From JBBQZU01 sp041749535 (GTDB taxonomy: Bacteria; Bacteroidota; Bacteroidia; Flavobacteriales_D; Cryomorphaceae), in assembly GCA_041749535.1 (NCBI GenBank), contig JBGTBE010000057.1, forward strand, positions 1 through 64,000: 64,000 nucleotides of DNA, in the 5' to 3' direction. Positions 15,296 to 24,440 of the stretch are shown here, piece by piece; position 1 is the stretch's first letter, and each line of letters begins with the position of its first letter. The notes under the pieces were generated by a model. The model was not told the DNA's origin and ran no database searches. It saw only the letters and a list, made by a program, of their open reading frames with translations. Both the position numbers and the translations under genes were made by a program.

Positions 15296-17179
15296 ATGAG
15301 AGCATTGGCTCATTTAAATAAGTATTTGCTGCAGTATAAGTGGCAGCTCATTCTCGGAACGATATTCATTATTGCATCCAACCTTTTCGGTATATATTCT
15401 CCACGGCTTATTAGAGAAGCGTTTGATATGATTGCAAGCACGCTATCCTCTTATGAAGATGGCTTTGTAGGACCGTATGATATTGTATTGCCTGAATCCC
15501 TCGCATGGTTACATAAAATATTCGGGCTTGATACAGATGTATATAGAGGATTGACAAGTAAGGAAAACTTACTAGCACCAATTACAATACTCGCGTTGCT
15601 CCTTGGGGTCTTGTATCTCTTGGTTTCTGTATTGAAGGGTGTTTTCTTATTCTTCACCAGACAAACTATAATTATTACATCCAGACTCATAGAGTTTGAT
15701 TTGAAAAACGAGGTCTTTGACCACTACCAAAGCTTAAGCCTTGCGTTTTACCGCCGCAATAATACAGGCGACTTAATGAACCGAATCAGTGAAGATGTGA
15801 GCAAGGTGAGAATGTACCTGGGTCCGGCCATTATGTACTCCATCAACTTGGTGGTACTTGCCATTATGGCTGTATGGGCCATGCTCAGTGTGAATGTAGA
15901 ACTCACTTTTTACGTTCTTCTTCCCTTGCCTGTCCTTTCAGTTTCCATATATTATGTAAGTAAGCTAATCAACCAAAGAAGTGAAGAACTGCAAAGACAA
16001 CAGTCACATCTTAGCACTTTTGTTCAAGAGGCATTCTCTGGCATCAGGGTCTTGAAAGCATACAACAGGGAGCGTTCTAGTCAGAATACATTCGCAAAAG
16101 AATGCAATACTTATAAGGTAAAGTCTCTAAGTTTGGTAAAGGTAGATGCACTGTTTATGCCTGCCATTACATTGCTCATTGGCCTCAGTACCATTCTTTC
16201 CATCTATGTAGGAGGTTTGAAGGCCATAGCGGGAGAAATCACCATTGGGAATATTGCTGAATTTGTAATCTATGTGAATATGCTCACGTGGCCATTTGCA
16301 TCAGTAGGATGGGTTACATCCCTTGTGCAACAGGCCGCGGCTTCTCAAGAGAGGATCAACGAATTCTTGCATACCCAACCTGAAATTACCAATCGAAATA
16401 ATACGGAGCACGAAGTGGATGGGCATATAGCGTTTAAGAACGTGTACTTCACCTATCCTGATAGTGGCATTAAGGCCATAGACGGGGTTAGCTTTGAAAT
16501 ACCTACCGGGAAGACGCTCGCCATTCTCGGTCGCACCGGTTCTGGAAAGAGCACCATTGCAAACCTAATTTGCAGAAATTTTGAAGCTGATAGAGGTGAA
16601 ATTTCTATAGATAGCAAACCTGTTCAATCGATGAATCTCGGAAGTTTGCGCAGCAATATCGGTTATGTCCCTCAGGACGTATTTCTTTTCAGTGATACCA
16701 TTGCAAACAATATTTCTTTTGGACTTGAAAAAGACACAAATGGACTTGAAGAAATAATCAAACAGGCCGCACAAGATGCAGATGTAGCCCAAAATATTGA
16801 AGATTTCCCTAACGGATATAACACCATGTTGGGCGAGCGAGGCATTAACCTTTCCGGGGGTCAAAAGCAGCGTGTCAGCATAGCAAGAGCCATAGCCCGA
16901 AAGCCAAAGATTCTGATTTTTGACGATTGCCTAAGTGCCGTTGATACTGAAACGGAGGAAAGAATTCTCACCAATCTGAAACGCATAATGGCCCATCGAA
17001 CCACCTTGCTGATCAGCCACAGGGTGAGCACAGTGAAAATGGCAGATGAAATAATTGTGCTAGAAAACGGCAAAATCGCTGAGAAAGGTACGCATGAGTC
17101 CCTTCTCAATGCTGGTACAATATACGCTGAGCTATATCAGCTGCAATTACTCGAAGACAAAAGAGCCGTTCAAGGTTGA
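15296..17179 (+). CDS. ABC transporter, fused permease and ATPase (exporter type)
   Basis: A 627-residue half-transporter. Residues 1 to about 350 form the six-helix ABC exporter membrane domain, with DLMNRISEDVSKVR in the coupling region. The ATPase domain has Walker A GRTGSGKST, Q-loop YVPQDVFLF, signature LSGGQKQR, Walker B ILIFDDCLSAVD and H-loop ISHR. The Walker B is followed by Asp-Cys rather than the usual catalytic Glu after Asp (DD instead of DE), a change seen in some MdlB/YheH-type half-transporters that work as heterodimers. The substrate is unknown. A second half-transporter is not in view. Confidence 0.93.
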   Translation: MRALAHLNKYLLQYKWQLILGTIFIIASNLFGIYSPRLIREAFDMIASTLSSYEDGFVGPYDIVLPESLAWLHKIFGLDTDVYRGLTSKENLLAPITILALLLGVLYLLVSVLKGVFLFFTRQTIIITSRLIEFDLKNEVFDHYQSLSLAFYRRNNTGDLMNRISEDVSKVRMYLGPAIMYSINLVVLAIMAVWAMLSVNVELTFYVLLPLPVLSVSIYYVSKLINQRSEELQRQQSHLSTFVQEAFSGIRVLKAYNRERSSQNTFAKECNTYKVKSLSLVKVDALFMPAITLLIGLSTILSIYVGGLKAIAGEITIGNIAEFVIYVNMLTWPFASVGWVTSLVQQAAASQERINEFLHTQPEITNRNNTEHEVDGHIAFKNVYFTYPDSGIKAIDGVSFEIPTGKTLAILGRTGSGKSTIANLICRNFEADRGEISIDSKPVQSMNLGSLRSNIGYVPQDVFLFSDTIANNISFGLEKDTNGLEEIIKQAAQDADVAQNIEDFPNGYNTMLGERGINLSGGQKQRVSIARAIARKPKILIFDDCLSAVDTETEERILTNLKRIMAHRTTLLISHRVSTVKMADEIIVLENGKIAEKGTHESLLNAGTIYAELYQLQLLEDKRAVQG

Positions 17180-17235
17180 CCCCATTCTTTCTCGGAAGCA
17201 TGTAAAGCTTCCAAACCCTATTTGCTACGATTCAT

Positions 17236-17243
17236 TATATTTG
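17236..17243 (+). promoter_or_regulatory. candidate -7 box for the DUF3276 gene
   Basis: TATATTTG is an exact TAnnTTTG match, 37 nt before the ATG at 17281. The nearest TTTG (17221-17224) is too close (11 nt) to be the -33 element. The context, after the end of the ABC gene, supports a separate promoter. Confidence 0.45.
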
Positions 17244-17280
17244 TGCCTACTACTATTACTAAACACAAAACCTAACGATT

Positions 17281-17634
17281 ATGTCGACAGAGCAAGATGA
17301 TTCTGTGAGAGATGATGTTTTCTCTAAAGCTGTGCGCGCAGGCAAGAGAACGTATTTTTTCGATGTAAAGGCCACCAGAGGCAACGATTTGTACATTACC
17401 ATTACTGAAAGCAAAAAGAAATTGCGGCAAGATGGGAGTTCAGTGTTCGAAAAACACAAAATATTTCTGTACAAGGAAGATTTTGAAAAATTTGCTGAAG
17501 GCCTCAATGAGACCATCACTAAACTCGAGGAACTTCGCGAGGGGGATAATGAATACGTGAATGCTACTTCTATTGAAAATCCTGTTCCGAGTGCACAATA
17601 CACGGATGTAAGTTTCGAAGACCTCGATTCCTGA
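17281..17634 (+). CDS. PUR family DNA/RNA-binding protein (DUF3276)
   Basis: A 117-residue protein with a PUR-alpha-like repeat at residues about 15-85: GKRTYFFDVKATRGNDLYITITESKKK, then KHKIFLYKEDFEKFAEGL. PUR repeats bind single-stranded nucleic acid. DUF3276 is nearly universal in Bacteroidota and usually single-copy. The acidic tail (SFEDLDS) is typical. Its precise target is unknown. Confidence 0.93.
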   Translation: MSTEQDDSVRDDVFSKAVRAGKRTYFFDVKATRGNDLYITITESKKKLRQDGSSVFEKHKIFLYKEDFEKFAEGLNETITKLEELREGDNEYVNATSIENPVPSAQYTDVSFEDLDS

Positions 17635-17648
17635 ATATTGAAATAAGT

Positions 17649-18170
17649 TTAAAAAGCAGCAAGATCTTTCACAAGCTTATTAAGCTGCAACTTATATTCT
17701 TCATTCACCAAGATTCCTTCCAGGTCGCTGTGATGATGAAGCTGAGATAGGTAGACTTTGTAGCTCATTACTTCGACTTTGAGATAGTGTAGTACGCTTG
17801 TAAGATGGTCAAGACCTCGAACATTTCCCGCTCGACCTGTAGCAACACCTACCAATGCGACTCGCTTTCCAAGCCATAAACCAGGAGAGATAAGATCAAT
17901 AAAATACTTTAGAATACCGGGGTAGCTCCCATTGTACTCTGGTGCCACTATAATTATTTTATCGGCAGGTAGAATGGTACTGTGCAGAACTTTTGATAAA
18001 GCTTCAGATGGCAATCCATATCTGCTTTCCGAAAAGAGCTCAGGATGCAGGCTTGCCAAATCCAGGAGCGTTGAGTCTCTCCCATGATTATCAATGATTT
18101 CACTACAATAAGTTGCTATCTGGAAAGTCCTGCTTTCCCTACGATCTGTACCTGATATTACCAATGTCAT
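17649..18170 (-). CDS. NAD(P)H-dependent FMN reductase family protein
   Basis: A 173-residue flavodoxin-fold protein. It begins MTLVISGTDRRESRT, where SGTxRxxSRT is the FMN phosphate loop, and carries the isoalloxazine-binding APEYNGSYPGILKYFID. Such enzymes reduce FMN, azo dyes, quinones or chromate with NAD(P)H, and the physiological acceptor cannot be read from sequence. It converges with the DUF3276 gene, separated by about 15 bp. Confidence 0.9.
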   Translation of the reverse strand: MTLVISGTDRRESRTFQIATYCSEIIDNHGRDSTLLDLASLHPELFSESRYGLPSEALSKVLHSTILPADKIIIVAPEYNGSYPGILKYFIDLISPGLWLGKRVALVGVATGRAGNVRGLDHLTSVLHYLKVEVMSYKVYLSQLHHHSDLEGILVNEEYKLQLNKLVKDLAAF

Positions 18171-18281
18171 GCTGGCTGTGAATTAACAAAAAACTGTGTA
18201 AAAGTAGGCTAGGTCAATTTGGACATACATGGGCACAAAGCGATACCTTTAGAGAGTGAAACCTTCATCCTAAGCCTTCCA

Positions 18282-18842
18282 ATGATCCTAACAAACCATG
18301 GCTACTCTTGTTTCGGAAAAGAAACAAATAGGATGAAAACTGCTCCACTGGCTTTCATGGTGTCGAAAGTACATTCTATTGAGAAAAGAAATGCTAAAAA
18401 CAAATTTACGGTAAGTGCGGATACTAAATGCTCTTCAGGCCGCACTTGTGCTTCAGTTTCGGCAATAGCCATATGGCTTGACAACGAAGCATCTATTGAT
18501 TCTACGATGAAAGATAAGAAGCATTTAAATAAAGTGATCTTTTCATTTGAGGACGCAAATTATCACCCTATTAACCAAAATCTTGTGATCTCAGATCCGA
18601 ATTATGGCAACAAGATGGGTGGTTTTGTATTAGATTTTGGCGACCTTTGCAATGGATATTCAGGCAGATTAAGTACAGCGAAAGATGCAATCGGTAAGTG
18701 CGATGTGTCGAAATTTCTGGGCAAACGCTCCCCTATTTCGGATGATAAGTACTTGGAAGTTTCCAATACGGAAATCGAAACTCAACTTGTTTGTGTGAAA
18801 GGATATGGCCTAATGGAATTGCAGTACTGGCAAATAAATTAA
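18282..18842 (+). CDS. hypothetical protein upstream of parA
   Basis: An open frame of about 186 codons from the ATG at 18282; the frame is open further back to a TTG at 18219, and another Met at 18333 (MKTAPLAF) is possible. I do not recognise the sequence. It has no signal peptide, no clear membrane segment and six scattered cysteines; the middle (FSFEDANYHPINQNLVISDPNYGNKMGGFVLDF shortened) is rich in Asn, Asp and Gly. No promoter box or family motif was found. Its length in A/T-rich DNA argues against chance, but it may be an orphan gene or a decayed one. It ends 24 bp before parA. Confidence 0.45.
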   Translation: MILTNHGYSCFGKETNRMKTAPLAFMVSKVHSIEKRNAKNKFTVSADTKCSSGRTCASVSAIAIWLDNEASIDSTMKDKKHLNKVIFSFEDANYHPINQNLVISDPNYGNKMGGFVLDFGDLCNGYSGRLSTAKDAIGKCDVSKFLGKRSPISDDKYLEVSNTEIETQLVCVKGYGLMELQYWQIN

Positions 18843-18866
18843 AAGAACGATTGAAATACTAAGTAA

Positions 18867-19679
18867 ATGGGAAAAGTAATTTGCATTGCAAATCAAAAAG
18901 GCGGAGTGGGAAAGACCACTACGGCCATAAACCTTGCGGCCTGTCTTGGCGCGCTGGAATACAAAACACTGTTGGTAGATGCTGACCCACAAGCCAATGC
19001 AACAAGCGGTGTTGGAATAGATCCCAAAACAGTTAAAACCAGTATTTATGAATGTCTTGTAAATGACGTACCTGTCAGAGACATCATCATTACTACAGAT
19101 AATCCCAATCTCGATATTGTTCCGGCACACATTGATTTAGTGGGTGCGGAGATTGAATTGATTTCACTCCCTAGCCGAGAGCAAATGATGCGACACTCCT
19201 TGAAGCAAGTTAGGGAAGAGTACGACTTTGTAATCATAGACTGCTCCCCTAGCCTTGGGTTAATTACGGTGAATGCACTCTCAGCCGCTGATTCGGTTAT
19301 TGTGCCTGTACAATGTGAATACTTTGCCTTGGAAGGTTTGGGTAAGTTGCTCAATACCATCAAAATTGTTCAATCGAGGCTCAATACCGATCTCGCAATC
19401 GAAGGAATTCTGCTTACAATGTTTGACCCACGACTTCGACTTGCAAACCAGGTGGTGGAAGAAGTTAAAATGCACTTCCAACAATTGGTATTCAACACTG
19501 TAATACACAGGAATACAAGACTTGGTGAAGCACCGAGCCATGGAGAAACCATTATTATGCACGATGCCTCATCAAAAGGTGCCATCAATTACTTGAACCT
19601 TGCGCGAGAAATTCTTCAGAAGAATGATATGACACGTATTAAAACTGAAGATAAAATGATTGAACTAGAAAATGACTAA
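18867..19679 (+). CDS. parA: chromosome partitioning ATPase ParA (Soj)
   Basis: A 270-residue deviant Walker ATPase. The N-terminus holds KGGVGKTTTAINLA (Lys signature and P-loop), the switch region VDADPQANAT, and VIIDCSPSLGLI as Walker B. ParA with ATP binds DNA non-specifically and is driven by ParB to move replicated origins apart. Length matches chromosomal Soj proteins. The stop overlaps the parB start by 8 bp. In many bacteria parAB sits near the replication origin, though no dnaA or origin is in view. Confidence 0.96.
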   Translation: MGKVICIANQKGGVGKTTTAINLAACLGALEYKTLLVDADPQANATSGVGIDPKTVKTSIYECLVNDVPVRDIIITTDNPNLDIVPAHIDLVGAEIELISLPSREQMMRHSLKQVREEYDFVIIDCSPSLGLITVNALSAADSVIVPVQCEYFALEGLGKLLNTIKIVQSRLNTDLAIEGILLTMFDPRLRLANQVVEEVKMHFQQLVFNTVIHRNTRLGEAPSHGETIIMHDASSKGAINYLNLAREILQKNDMTRIKTEDKMIELEND

Positions 19680-20556
19680 GAAGAAGGCCCTTGGGCGTGG
19701 ACTTAGCGCCCTCCTAGAGCATGTAGAAACCGATATCACGACTGGTACTCGCTCTGACAGCTCAACTCGTTTGCTTGGTTCTGTAGCGATGCTTCCGGTA
19801 GAACAGATTGAGGCAAATCCTTTTCAACCGAGAAATGTATTCGACCAGGAATCGATGATGGAATTGGTTCAGTCTATCAAGCAGCACGGTATAATTCAGC
19901 CTGTTACGGTTCGAAAGATTGGATACGAGAAGTTTCAGTTGATTAGTGGTGAGCGCAGGTTTAGGGCATCACAAATTGCAGGTATGAGTGAAATACCTGC
20001 CTACATTCGGGTGGCCAATGATCAGAGTATGCTCGAAATGGCGATCGTTGAGAATATTCAGCGCAAAAACCTCGATGCAATAGAAATTGCCATCTCCTAT
20101 CAGCGACTGATTGATGAATGTAACATTACCCAGGAAAACTTAAGTGAGCGGGTTGGAAAAAACCGAGCCACCATTGCAAACTACATCCGTCTTTTAAAAC
20201 TTCCGCCAGATGTGCAAATTGCTTTGCGCAAGAATGAAATATCAATGGGGCACGCCCGTGCGTTATTAAGTTTTGAGAATGAGAAAGAGATGCTCAGGGC
20301 TTTTGTTAAAATAAGAAATGAAGGCTTATCAGTGCGTCAGCTTGAGCAAGCTTCACAAACATCTCGAAAATCAAACCAGACAAAGCCAGTACCAATGGCG
20401 CTTTCATTTGAGCACCAAAAGTTTAAATCAGATTTAATGGATTGGTTTGGTACGAAAGTTGACCTGAAGCGAGATGAAAAAGGAAGCGGTAAGATCGAAA
20501 TTGCTTTCCACTCTGAAGAAGACCTAAAGCGCATCATTGACAAACTCGACATTTAG
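19672..20556 (+). CDS. parB: chromosome partitioning protein ParB (Spo0J)
   Basis: A 294-residue CTP-dependent clamp protein that loads on parS sites. It shows the N-terminal LGRGLSALL, the ParB/Srx nucleotide-binding domain (NPFQPRNVFD, LISGERRFRAS), a helix-turn-helix (TQENLSERVGKNRATIANYIRLLKLP) and a C-terminal dimerisation region. It pairs with parA upstream. No parS (TGTTTCACGTGAAACA-like) site was seen in the window. Confidence 0.96.
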   Translation: MTKKKALGRGLSALLEHVETDITTGTRSDSSTRLLGSVAMLPVEQIEANPFQPRNVFDQESMMELVQSIKQHGIIQPVTVRKIGYEKFQLISGERRFRASQIAGMSEIPAYIRVANDQSMLEMAIVENIQRKNLDAIEIAISYQRLIDECNITQENLSERVGKNRATIANYIRLLKLPPDVQIALRKNEISMGHARALLSFENEKEMLRAFVKIRNEGLSVRQLEQASQTSRKSNQTKPVPMALSFEHQKFKSDLMDWFGTKVDLKRDEKGSGKIEIAFHSEEDLKRIIDKLDI

Positions 20557-21160
20557 CATAGTTATTACCTTGTTGTTTCTCATTGTACGCTGCCCAGCAG
20601 TACATGGGCAATTAGATACGTTATTGATACCATCATTTTCTACCCCGGTTGACACGCTGAATGAAAATTCTACCCCAAGCAAGGAAGGAATTCCCCAAAA
20701 CATTCTAGAAAAGAAAACCAAAATTCACAGCCCGAAGAAAGCCGCCATTATGTCTGCAATTCTTCCTGGTCTGGGACAAGCATACAACAACCGGTATTGG
20801 AAAATCCCAATTATTTATGGTGGTTTTGCGCTTTCAGGTTATTACCTAAGCGACAATTTAAAGAATATTGAGAAGTATAAGAACGCGTACATTGCAGATA
20901 TTGATGGTGACCCGAATACAATAAATGACAGTGGTTATAACACTGATGATCTCAATACACTTATTGATCAATACACCCAGTGGCGCGACTTATCCTATAT
21001 TGCCATCGGAATAATATATGTTCTCAATATTCTCGATGCCAGTGTAGATGCCCACTTGCTGGACTTCAATGTGAGTGAAGACATATCGATGAACATCAGC
21101 CCCACATGGATGCCGCTGAACAACAGAGTTCCAGGGCTCACTTTGACGGTTAAATTGTAA
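20537..21160 (+). CDS. DUF5683 membrane protein
   Basis: A 207-residue protein with a hydrophobic N-terminus ending VHGQ, consistent with a signal peptide, and a DUF5683 core: PKKAAIMSAILPGLGQAYNNRYWKIPIIYGG, then a second hydrophobic segment near residue 150 (YIAIGIIYVLNILDASVDAHL). The start is TTG at 20537, inside the end of parB with a 20-bp overlap, since no ATG precedes the signal peptide. The family regularly sits between parB and dapB in Bacteroidota and has no known function. Confidence 0.85.
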   Translation: MTNSTFSIVITLLFLIVRCPAVHGQLDTLLIPSFSTPVDTLNENSTPSKEGIPQNILEKKTKIHSPKKAAIMSAILPGLGQAYNNRYWKIPIIYGGFALSGYYLSDNLKNIEKYKNAYIADIDGDPNTINDSGYNTDDLNTLIDQYTQWRDLSYIAIGIIYVLNILDASVDAHLLDFNVSEDISMNISPTWMPLNNRVPGLTLTVKL

Positions 21161-21174
21161 TTTCGCCTGCAACT

Positions 21175-21915
21175 ATGAGAATTGCGCTTATCGGGTATGG
21201 TAAAATGGGTAAGCGAATAGAAGAGCTGGCTCCTCAGCTTGGCCACCAAATTGCATATCGCATTGGCCAAACAAACAGCAATGAGCTTTCGCACATTCAA
21301 GATGCCGACGTAGCCATAGAATTTACAAAGCCCGAGGCCGCCATTGGTAACTACATGCGCTTGTTCGACATTGGTATACCGGTGGTATCGGGAACTACGG
21401 GATGGAATTCACGACTCCCGGAAGTAGAAGCGATGGCAAGAATTAAACTTGCAGTCTTTTTTTATGCCAGCAACTTCTCCATTGGGGTTCAAATGGCATT
21501 GGCTACGAGCAACTATCTTGCGCAACTTATGAGCCGTTTTGGTAATTACACAGCGCTCATAGAAGAGTGGCATCATGTCTCGAAGAAAGACGCTCCAAGC
21601 GGAACTGCCATTACCTTTGCTGAAGGAATTATTAAAAATTACCCGGATTACAATGGATGGCAGCATATGGAACCGCAGGATTCGCCTGGTGCTGAAGTTC
21701 CAAGTGAATTGCTCCCTATACATGCTTTTCGCGAAAATAAGATCCCAGGAACCCATCATATTTCCTGGGTGAATGAAGTAGACAGCATCAGCCTTCAACA
21801 CATTGCCAAAAGTCGCGATGGATTTGCACTTGGGGCGCTTGCGGCAGCAGAATTTGCAGTAAAGGCACAACCCGGCATTTACACGATGAATGACCTAATG
21901 AAACAACCAATATGA
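21175..21915 (+). CDS. dapB: 4-hydroxy-tetrahydrodipicolinate reductase
   Basis: A 246-residue enzyme of the lysine and diaminopimelate pathway that reduces the dapA product with NAD(P)H. The N-terminus has the Rossmann motif GYGKMGKRIE, the middle VSGTTGW, and the active site EEWHHVSKKDAPSGTA contains the catalytic His and Lys and the substrate-binding motif. It feeds the same route as lysA at 47.5 kb. It overlaps lepB by 4 bp (ATGA). Confidence 0.96.
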   Translation: MRIALIGYGKMGKRIEELAPQLGHQIAYRIGQTNSNELSHIQDADVAIEFTKPEAAIGNYMRLFDIGIPVVSGTTGWNSRLPEVEAMARIKLAVFFYASNFSIGVQMALATSNYLAQLMSRFGNYTALIEEWHHVSKKDAPSGTAITFAEGIIKNYPDYNGWQHMEPQDSPGAEVPSELLPIHAFRENKIPGTHHISWVNEVDSISLQHIAKSRDGFALGALAAAEFAVKAQPGIYTMNDLMKQPI

Positions 21916-23453
21916 TCATAGCACAAATTATTTTCTTCGCTACCATAATTAGCTACTTCGCTTTTTTCTGGAAAATATTCCCAAAAGCAGGGAAGGAATC
22001 AAAGGCTGGCTTCATCCCAGTGTACAACATTCTTGTATGGCTTCAAATCATTAAGAAACCATGGTGGTGGATTCTGTTGCTCATAGTGCCTGGCGTAAAT
22101 TTCCTGATGCTTATCGTAATGCACGTTGAGCTTGCGCGAAGTTTCGGACAACGCACGCCCACCTGGTATTTACTGGCTATTTTGTTGCCTCCGGTTGCAA
22201 TTGCCATGCTCGCTTTCAAGGATGATATTAAGTATACAGGCCTGCCCGACTTCAAATCTCAACCTAAGGGTTTCGCACGTGAATGGGGTGAAGCAATCAT
22301 ATTTGCAGTTGTTGCTGCCACCATTATACGCACCTTTTTTCTCGAAGCCTTCACCATCCCCACTCCTTCCATGGAGAAATCGCTGCTCGTAGGCGATTAT
22401 TTGTTTGTGAGCAAAGTGAGTTATGGCGCACGGTTACCTATGACTCCTATAGCCTTTCCACTCACCCATCACACCATACCTGTGGTCAATGTAAAGTCAT
22501 ATTTAGAATGGCAAAAGCTCCCTTATTTCCGACTTCCTGGTTTTGGTGATGTAGAAAGGTTTGATGCCACGGTTTTCAATTTCCCGGCTGGCGATACCGT
22601 AGTGACCAATTGGCAAGACAACACGTACTATCAAATGCTTCGGAATTACGGCCGAAAGAATGTGGAAAATCCTGATTACAAGGCTTTGAAACGCGATGCA
22701 GATGGCCGCGACATCCCCACACCCATGGGAGAGATAATGGCCAGGCCTGTTGACAAGAGAGAAAATTATATCAAAAGAACCATTGGTCTCCCAGGTGAAA
22801 CTTTGGAAGTAAAAGATAGGAAGGTATTCATTGATGGTTCTGAGATAGCCCCTATTCCAGGTGAGGCATATTACTATGCGGTATTTGTGAAGAGTGCCCT
22901 ATCTAAACAAGTGATGAAGGAAAGGAACAGCATTGATGTGCCTGAAGCTCCTTACCGAAATGGTGGCCTTACATATTATTATCTTTTCTTAACTGAAGAA
23001 GAAGCTGAAATAATAGGTAAAATGGGCGCTGTAGATTCGGTAATGTTGGAGCCTAAAAGACCCTCTACAGATTTGCACATTTATCCAAATCACCCTGATT
23101 ACAGCTGGACTGAGAATGACTTTGGCCCCTTGTGGATTCCCGCTAAAGGTGAAACAATTGCATTGAACCTTGATAATTTACCCCTGTACTTGCGTCCTAT
23201 TGAAGTCTATGAGCACAACAACGTAGAAGTGAAAAATGGTGCTATTTTTATCAATGGTGATGTTGCAACAGACTACACCTTCAAACAGGACTATTATTTC
23301 ATGATGGGCGACAACCGACACAACTCTGCCGACTCCCGGTTTTGGGGCTTTGTTCCCCACGACCACATTGTGGGCAAAGCGGTTTTCATTTGGTTTAGCA
23401 AGGGCGCTGAAGATGGTATTCGTTGGAACAGACTTTTCACGAAGGCAAGGTAA
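21912..23453 (+). CDS. lepB: signal peptidase I
   Basis: A 513-residue inner membrane serine protease that removes signal peptides. The first 105 residues form three hydrophobic segments, resembling the membrane extension found in Bacteroidota LepB. The catalytic part starts near residue 122: box B TPSMEKSLLVGD with nucleophile S153, box D IKRTIGLPGE with general base K288, and box E MGDNRHNSADSRFWGFVP. A large insertion (about residues 175-280 and again 310-420) makes it longer than E. coli LepB (324). It overlaps dapB by 4 bp and is followed by a diverged paralogue. Confidence 0.95.
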   Translation: MIIAQIIFFATIISYFAFFWKIFPKAGKESKAGFIPVYNILVWLQIIKKPWWWILLLIVPGVNFLMLIVMHVELARSFGQRTPTWYLLAILLPPVAIAMLAFKDDIKYTGLPDFKSQPKGFAREWGEAIIFAVVAATIIRTFFLEAFTIPTPSMEKSLLVGDYLFVSKVSYGARLPMTPIAFPLTHHTIPVVNVKSYLEWQKLPYFRLPGFGDVERFDATVFNFPAGDTVVTNWQDNTYYQMLRNYGRKNVENPDYKALKRDADGRDIPTPMGEIMARPVDKRENYIKRTIGLPGETLEVKDRKVFIDGSEIAPIPGEAYYYAVFVKSALSKQVMKERNSIDVPEAPYRNGGLTYYYLFLTEEEAEIIGKMGAVDSVMLEPKRPSTDLHIYPNHPDYSWTENDFGPLWIPAKGETIALNLDNLPLYLRPIEVYEHNNVEVKNGAIFINGDVATDYTFKQDYYFMMGDNRHNSADSRFWGFVPHDHIVGKAVFIWFSKGAEDGIRWNRLFTKAR

Positions 23454-23474
23454 GCCCGGATAATTCTCAATCCT

Positions 23475-24440
23475 ATGAGAAATGCCACCAAACCTGCTTT
23501 AAGACATGCACTGGAATGGAGCATTTCACTTGCATTGTTCTTTATTGCTTGTTGGATTTTGCTGACTTATGTAGGCGAAGTCTATAGGGTGAGGCAATCG
23601 AAGCAGTATGCAGATTATAACCCCGGAACGCTCCTGTGGGTGAATAAATGGCATACGGGTGCGAGAAAGGCCTTCAGCATATTGCACATGCCATATTTCT
23701 ATATTGGTGATGGAACTCCAACCAGAAAGTACAGCAGAAACAAACAACTAGAATTAAGCAGAAATGATTTGGTTGTATTCAACCATGTTTTTCCGGATTC
23801 CATCGCGCCAGATGTAAGGCTCAGACTCATGAGCAGAATTATCGGTCTGCCCGGCGATACCATTCGTATTTACCAGGGCAAACTGTATGTAAATGGTCAG
23901 GTGGTAATTCCTTCGGAGCATACCTTGGTCGATTTTGAAGCCCAATTAACAGACAGTGTAAATCTCACAGAACTTGCGCTAAAATACCACCTGAAAGATC
24001 TTCATTGGACCAAGGGTTTAAAGATAAGGTTTGCCTGCCATCCATTGAAATCCTTAGATTTTGCGGGGGATTCACTGGTACATCGCTTTAACAGAATTAT
24101 TGAGAGCGGTGCTGACCAAACAATCTTTGGAGCTGAAATAGAAGATGAAAATGGCGACAATTACGGTCCTGTAGTTGTCCCCTGGCTGGGGATGCCCGCG
24201 CAGTTTGACGCACAATCATTGTTTGCCCAAAAGCTATGGAAACAGCATGAAATGCATAGGCTCACCGAACAGGTATACGTGAACGACACGATTCCTGCGT
24301 TATCGTGTGATTATTACTTTGTGCTGAGTGATTACAGGAAAATAGGCAATGATTCAAGGTATTTTGGAGCAATTCCTGAGTACCTGATTATTGGCAAAGT
24401 GGCCAAAGTATTATGGAACCCTGATGCCGACCCTTCATGA
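23475..24440 (+). CDS. signal peptidase I paralogue, predicted inactive
   Basis: A 321-residue relative of LepB with one membrane helix (about 15-32). It aligns with the upstream gene through PGTLLWVNKWHTGAR (about 50-64), SRIIGLPGDTI (120-130) and a box E remnant, LSDYRKIGNDSRYFGAIPE. The general-base lysine is replaced by Ser (S120, against K288 in LepB). No Ser-Met pair is present in box B; the nearest Ser (S42) is one residue out of register. It is therefore probably not a peptidase, and might bind signal peptides or regulate LepB. It has an ATGA overlap with wbqC. Confidence 0.85.
   Translation: MRNATKPALRHALEWSISLALFFIACWILLTYVGEVYRVRQSKQYADYNPGTLLWVNKWHTGARKAFSILHMPYFYIGDGTPTRKYSRNKQLELSRNDLVVFNHVFPDSIAPDVRLRLMSRIIGLPGDTIRIYQGKLYVNGQVVIPSEHTLVDFEAQLTDSVNLTELALKYHLKDLHWTKGLKIRFACHPLKSLDFAGDSLVHRFNRIIESGADQTIFGAEIEDENGDNYGPVVVPWLGMPAQFDAQSLFAQKLWKQHEMHRLTEQVYVNDTIPALSCDYYFVLSDYRKIGNDSRYFGAIPEYLIIGKVAKVLWNPDADPS

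Noticed and set aside
17193..17211. Small hairpin (GGAAGC/GCTTCC) after the ABC transporter gene
   Set aside because: The stem is only 6 bp and no T-run follows, so it is likely chance.
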